Shown here: positions 61,572-64,000 of the stretch, in pieces
How the letters are laid out: every line of letters begins with the position of its first letter
How positions within the stretch are numbered: the first letter of the stretch is position 1
NCBI RefSeq assembly: GCF_006965485.1
Contig: NZ_CP041360.1
Location: 5,002,501 to 5,066,500 of the forward strand
Reading direction: 5' to 3'
DNA from: Spirosoma sp. KCTC 42546
GTDB taxonomy: Bacteria; Bacteroidota; Bacteroidia; Cytophagales; Spirosomataceae
DNA length: 64,000 bases
Made by a program: the position numbers and the translations under genes
The notes under the pieces: model-generated
Seen by the model: only the letters and a program-made list of their open reading frames with translations
Database searches by the model: none
What the model was told of the DNA's origin: nothing

Positions 61572-61664
61572 TGAAGAGTGAAGAGTGAAAAATGAAGAAT
61601 AAGCAAAACACAATCACATAGCTCTTATTCATTATTTTTCACTCTTCACTCTTCACTCTTCATT
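61569..61664. repeat. Inverted repeat of GAAGAGT units between surE and GH3 genes
   Basis: Left arm 61569-61603 (TAATGAAGAGTGAAGAGTGA...) begins with the surE stop. Right arm 61622-61664 is its complement plus one extra GAAGAGT unit, so the arms differ in tandem copy number (two versus three). The right arm ends 8 bases before the GH3 start. Confidence 0.8.
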
Positions 61665-61671
61665 AACAAAC

Positions 61672-63213
61672 ATGGCTCTATTAGGTAGTATGCTCAAAAA
61701 CGGGATTCGGTTATCGAATGTCGTTCGGCTGCGGCAGTTTAATCCACTACGTCAGCAGCGTAAAGTCTTCCGCAAGCTCATCCGAAAAGCGCAGTTCACA
61801 AAATTTGGGGCAGCTTATCATTTCGATGATCTTCTCCGTTCGGTTGAGTTTGGGAGTGAAGGAGAATTCTATCAGAAATACAAGCAGTATGTACCCATCC
61901 ACGACTACAATAAAATGTTCGACGGTTGGTGGAAACAAACACTGGCAGGCGAACGGAATGTAGCCTGGCCGGGAAAAGTGAAATATTTTGCGCTGAGTTC
62001 AGGGACATCAGAGGCCGCTACAAAGTATATCCCCGTTACGAAGTCGATGTCGAAGGCCATTCAGCGGACCAGCATCCGGCAGATTCTGACCCTTGGAAAA
62101 TACCAGAACCTACCCTCAACACTCTACGAAAAAGGATGCCTCATGCTGGGAGGCAGCACGGATCTGAACGCTCGCGAAGGCCATTACGAAGGCGACCTCA
62201 GTGGCATTACGGCCAGCAAAATTCCCCTCTGGTTCGAGCGATTTTATAAACCAGGACGCGACATTGCTCAGGAAAAAGACTGGGCGCTGAAATTAGACGA
62301 AATTACGGAACAGGCCGCTGGCTGGGATATTGGCTATGTGGTGGGTGTACCTGCCTGGATCCAGTTGCTGATGGAGAAAATTATTGCCCGCTACAAGGTC
62401 AAAACCATTCACGACATCTGGCCAAACCTGATGGTATTCTGTCATGGGGGTGTATCATTTGAACCGTATCGGGCAGGTTTTGAGAAGCTCCTCGCCCATC
62501 CCATCACCTATATCGAGACCTATCTGGCCTCAGAGGGATTTATCGCCTATCAGACGCATCCCGACGCAGAAGGCATGCAATTGGTCTTGAACAATGGCTT
62601 ATTTTTTGAATTCATCCCCTTCAACGAGCGAAATTTCTCAGCCGATGGCGAACTGGTTGATAAGCCTGAAACGCTGATGATCAACGAAGTGGAAGAAGGG
62701 AAAGAGTACGCCCTTCTGCTATCTACCTGCTCTGGAGCCTGGCGTTATCTGATTGGCGACACGATCAAGTTCGTTAATAAAAAACGGGCTGAAATCGTCA
62801 TTACGGGCCGCACGAAGCACTTTTTGAGTTTATGTGGCGAACACCTGTCCGTCGATAACATGAACAAAGCGATTGAAATGGTTTCCGAAGAATTAGGCAT
62901 TTCAATACGTGAATTTACCGTAGCTGGTGTAACGCACGACACATTATTCGCTCACAACTGGTACATCGGCACCGATGATAAAGTAGATGCCAACGACCTC
63001 CGCAATCGAATCGACGCCAGGCTTAAAGAGCTAAACGACGATTACGCCGTGGAGCGTCGGCACGCCCTCAAAGACATCACAGTGACCGTGTTGCCCAACA
63101 AAACATTTTACGCCTGGATGGAATCAAGAGGCAAAATGGGCGGCCAGAACAAATTCCCGAGAGTGTTGAAGAAAGGGATGATTAAGGAATGGGAAAGCTT
63201 TTTGAAAAAGTGA
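61672..63213 (+). CDS. GH3 (auxin-responsive-type) acyl-adenylate/amido synthetase family protein
   Basis: 513 residues, close to the length of bacterial GH3 proteins. Nucleotide-binding pieces are YFALSSGTSEAATKYIPV (about 104-121), FIAYQTHPDAEG with the preceding YLASEGF (A-box, about 283), and YLIGDTIKFVNKKRAEIVITGRTKHFLSLCGEHLS. Family members form acyl-adenylates and conjugate acids to amino acids in plants; bacterial substrates are largely unknown. It follows surE in the same direction with a hairpin between. Its TGA stop is the start of another inverted repeat. Confidence 0.88.
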   Translation: MALLGSMLKNGIRLSNVVRLRQFNPLRQQRKVFRKLIRKAQFTKFGAAYHFDDLLRSVEFGSEGEFYQKYKQYVPIHDYNKMFDGWWKQTLAGERNVAWPGKVKYFALSSGTSEAATKYIPVTKSMSKAIQRTSIRQILTLGKYQNLPSTLYEKGCLMLGGSTDLNAREGHYEGDLSGITASKIPLWFERFYKPGRDIAQEKDWALKLDEITEQAAGWDIGYVVGVPAWIQLLMEKIIARYKVKTIHDIWPNLMVFCHGGVSFEPYRAGFEKLLAHPITYIETYLASEGFIAYQTHPDAEGMQLVLNNGLFFEFIPFNERNFSADGELVDKPETLMINEVEEGKEYALLLSTCSGAWRYLIGDTIKFVNKKRAEIVITGRTKHFLSLCGEHLSVDNMNKAIEMVSEELGISIREFTVAGVTHDTLFAHNWYIGTDDKVDANDLRNRIDARLKELNDDYAVERRHALKDITVTVLPNKTFYAWMESRGKMGGQNKFPRVLKKGMIKEWESFLKK

Positions 63214-63290
63214 AGAATGTAGAGTGAAAAGTGAAGAATAATCGCTAGTCTGTAAGATACTATTCTTCACTTTTCACTCTACATTCTTCA
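63211..63290. repeat. Perfect 30-bp inverted repeat between GH3 and LysE genes
   Basis: Arms 63211-63240 (TGAAGAATGTAGAGTGAAAA...) and 63261-63290 over a 20-base loop. The first codon of the arm is the GH3-family stop, and the LysE stop is 8 bases beyond the right arm. Bidirectional terminator of convergent genes, GAAGAGTGAA class. Confidence 0.85.
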
Positions 63291-63297
63291 TTTAAAC

Positions 63298-63936
63298 TTA
63301 CCAGTTCATCGCTTTCGACAGCGGCTCCAGTAGGCGGGTGTAGGCGATATTAACCGCACCAATGAGGAAGACCACGCCTGTCACCCGATTGAAAATCAGT
63401 ACAACGCGTGGAGTAAAAAGCCGTTTGAGTCGGTTGGCATAATAGGCCAGTGCGCTTTCGGTGGCGAACACGCCGACCAGGGCAGAAATCATAAAGCCGT
63501 ATTGCTGTGCATCCGTATAATGAAGGTGCGACCGGATATAGGCCACAATGGCCACCCAGGCCACGAAATTGACCGGATTGAGGGCATTTAGAAAAAATCC
63601 CGTTGTGAAATAATAGACAAAATTTCCGAATCGCGTTTTCGGATAGGCTAGCCTGGGGGTTCCTTTCAGAATATTGACTAAACCCATAGCAATTAAGAAT
63701 ACCACCCCAACCGCAGCCATGATATTCTCAAAGCCCTGCACTTTGGGGATGAACGCTGTGCCTAAGAGGGCTGCCAGCACAAACAGGATGTCGCCGGTAA
63801 TTACGCCAAAGACAATCTTCATTCCCGACCGGAAACCATTATCGACGCTGTTCTGAATCAACGCAAAAAACACAGTCCCGAACGTAAGGCAAAGGGCAAC
63901 CCCTAATAAAAAACCAAGAAGAATAGGTAAGAACAC
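63298..63936 (-). CDS. LysE-family exporter
   Basis: 212 residues, six membrane helices. FLLGVALCLTFGTVFFALIQNSVDNGFRSGMKIVFGVITGDILF corresponds to the family pattern around the first two helices, and FFLNALNPVNFVAWV is the conserved central NP motif. Members export amino acids or similar solutes (lysine, arginine, homoserine lactone). Substrate unknown. Promoter lies toward the window end. Confidence 0.85.
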   Translation of the reverse strand: MFLPILLGFLLGVALCLTFGTVFFALIQNSVDNGFRSGMKIVFGVITGDILFVLAALLGTAFIPKVQGFENIMAAVGVVFLIAMGLVNILKGTPRLAYPKTRFGNFVYYFTTGFFLNALNPVNFVAWVAIVAYIRSHLHYTDAQQYGFMISALVGVFATESALAYYANRLKRLFTPRVVLIFNRVTGVVFLIGAVNIAYTRLLEPLSKAMNW

Positions 63937-63947
63937 AAGCAGTTTAT

Positions 63948-63974
63948 AGTTTGATGTTTGCAGTTTGATGTTTG
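63948..63974 (+). repeat. Tandem AGTTTGATGTTTG repeat at the window edge
   Basis: AGTTTGATGTTTG occurs at 63948-63960 and 63962-63974, followed by another TTTGATGTT-like overlap. It has the look of one arm of the AATGAAGAGTGAA-type elements; the other arm would lie beyond the window. Confidence 0.35.
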
Positions 63975-64000
63975 ATGTTCTACAGTGCGTTAGTCCTGGC

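Overview
The window reads as a chromosomal segment of a Bacteroidota bacterium, most likely order Cytophagales and probably a Spirosoma-like genus. This rests on three SusC/SusD outer-membrane uptake pairs, a one-piece hybrid two-component regulator with AraC output, a 7TM-AraC regulator, an ECF sigma/FecR/STN-SusC cascade, Tat-exported sugar oxidoreductases, and the absence of Shine-Dalgarno sequences at most starts. Genus level is inference. I saw no rRNA, tRNA, CRISPR array or phage genes.

Layout. 1-14 kb is signalling: a PAS hybrid kinase, a VanZ-like protein, a giant hybrid two-component regulator, a monomeric sarcosine/N-methyltryptophan oxidase, and a PAS kinase with a stand-alone response regulator. 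14.1-16.5 kb is a small island: a TetR regulator with its operator, and a yceI-frnE operon carrying a matching operator. 16.5-30.5 kb holds an outer-membrane barrel, two SusC/SusD loci and a 7TM-AraC regulator. An IS982-type element sits exactly at the end of the second SusD gene. 31.5-34.4 kb is housekeeping (deoxynucleoside kinase, TrhO).

34.4-54.2 kb is a minus-strand carbohydrate/sugar-acid locus. In transcription order it holds ECF sigma, FecR, STN-SusC, SusD, gluconate-2-dehydrogenase subunit 3-like, GMC oxidoreductase, alpha-glucuronidase-like protein, GH42-like protein, an IS4-type insertion, lactate-permease-family transporter, TIM-barrel isomerase and D-2-hydroxyacid dehydrogenase. 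A working model (inference) is SusC/D uptake of a uronate- or aldonate-containing glycan, periplasmic cleavage and oxidation, then import and reduction of small hydroxy acids. 54.3-64 kb holds a broken gene with a DUF2442 partner, threonine synthase with a LysR regulator, an esterase, a phytanoyl-CoA dioxygenase-like protein divergent from an AraC regulator, surE, a GH3-family protein and a LysE exporter.

The most unusual feature is not a gene. Roughly twenty intergenic spacers carry long, often perfect inverted repeats that fall into a few sequence families: CACAGAG, GACAGGATT, GTCATxCxGACG, AATGAAGAGTGAA, GGCTTTGCC/GGCCTCTGGCC, and tetraloop mini-hairpins. They occur at convergent, tandem and even divergent junctions, several contain the stop codon of the neighbouring gene, and nearly every junction of the sugar locus has one. 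The mini-hairpins show compensatory base changes around a constant CTTA loop. The IS4-type element is inserted symmetrically into the loop of one of them.
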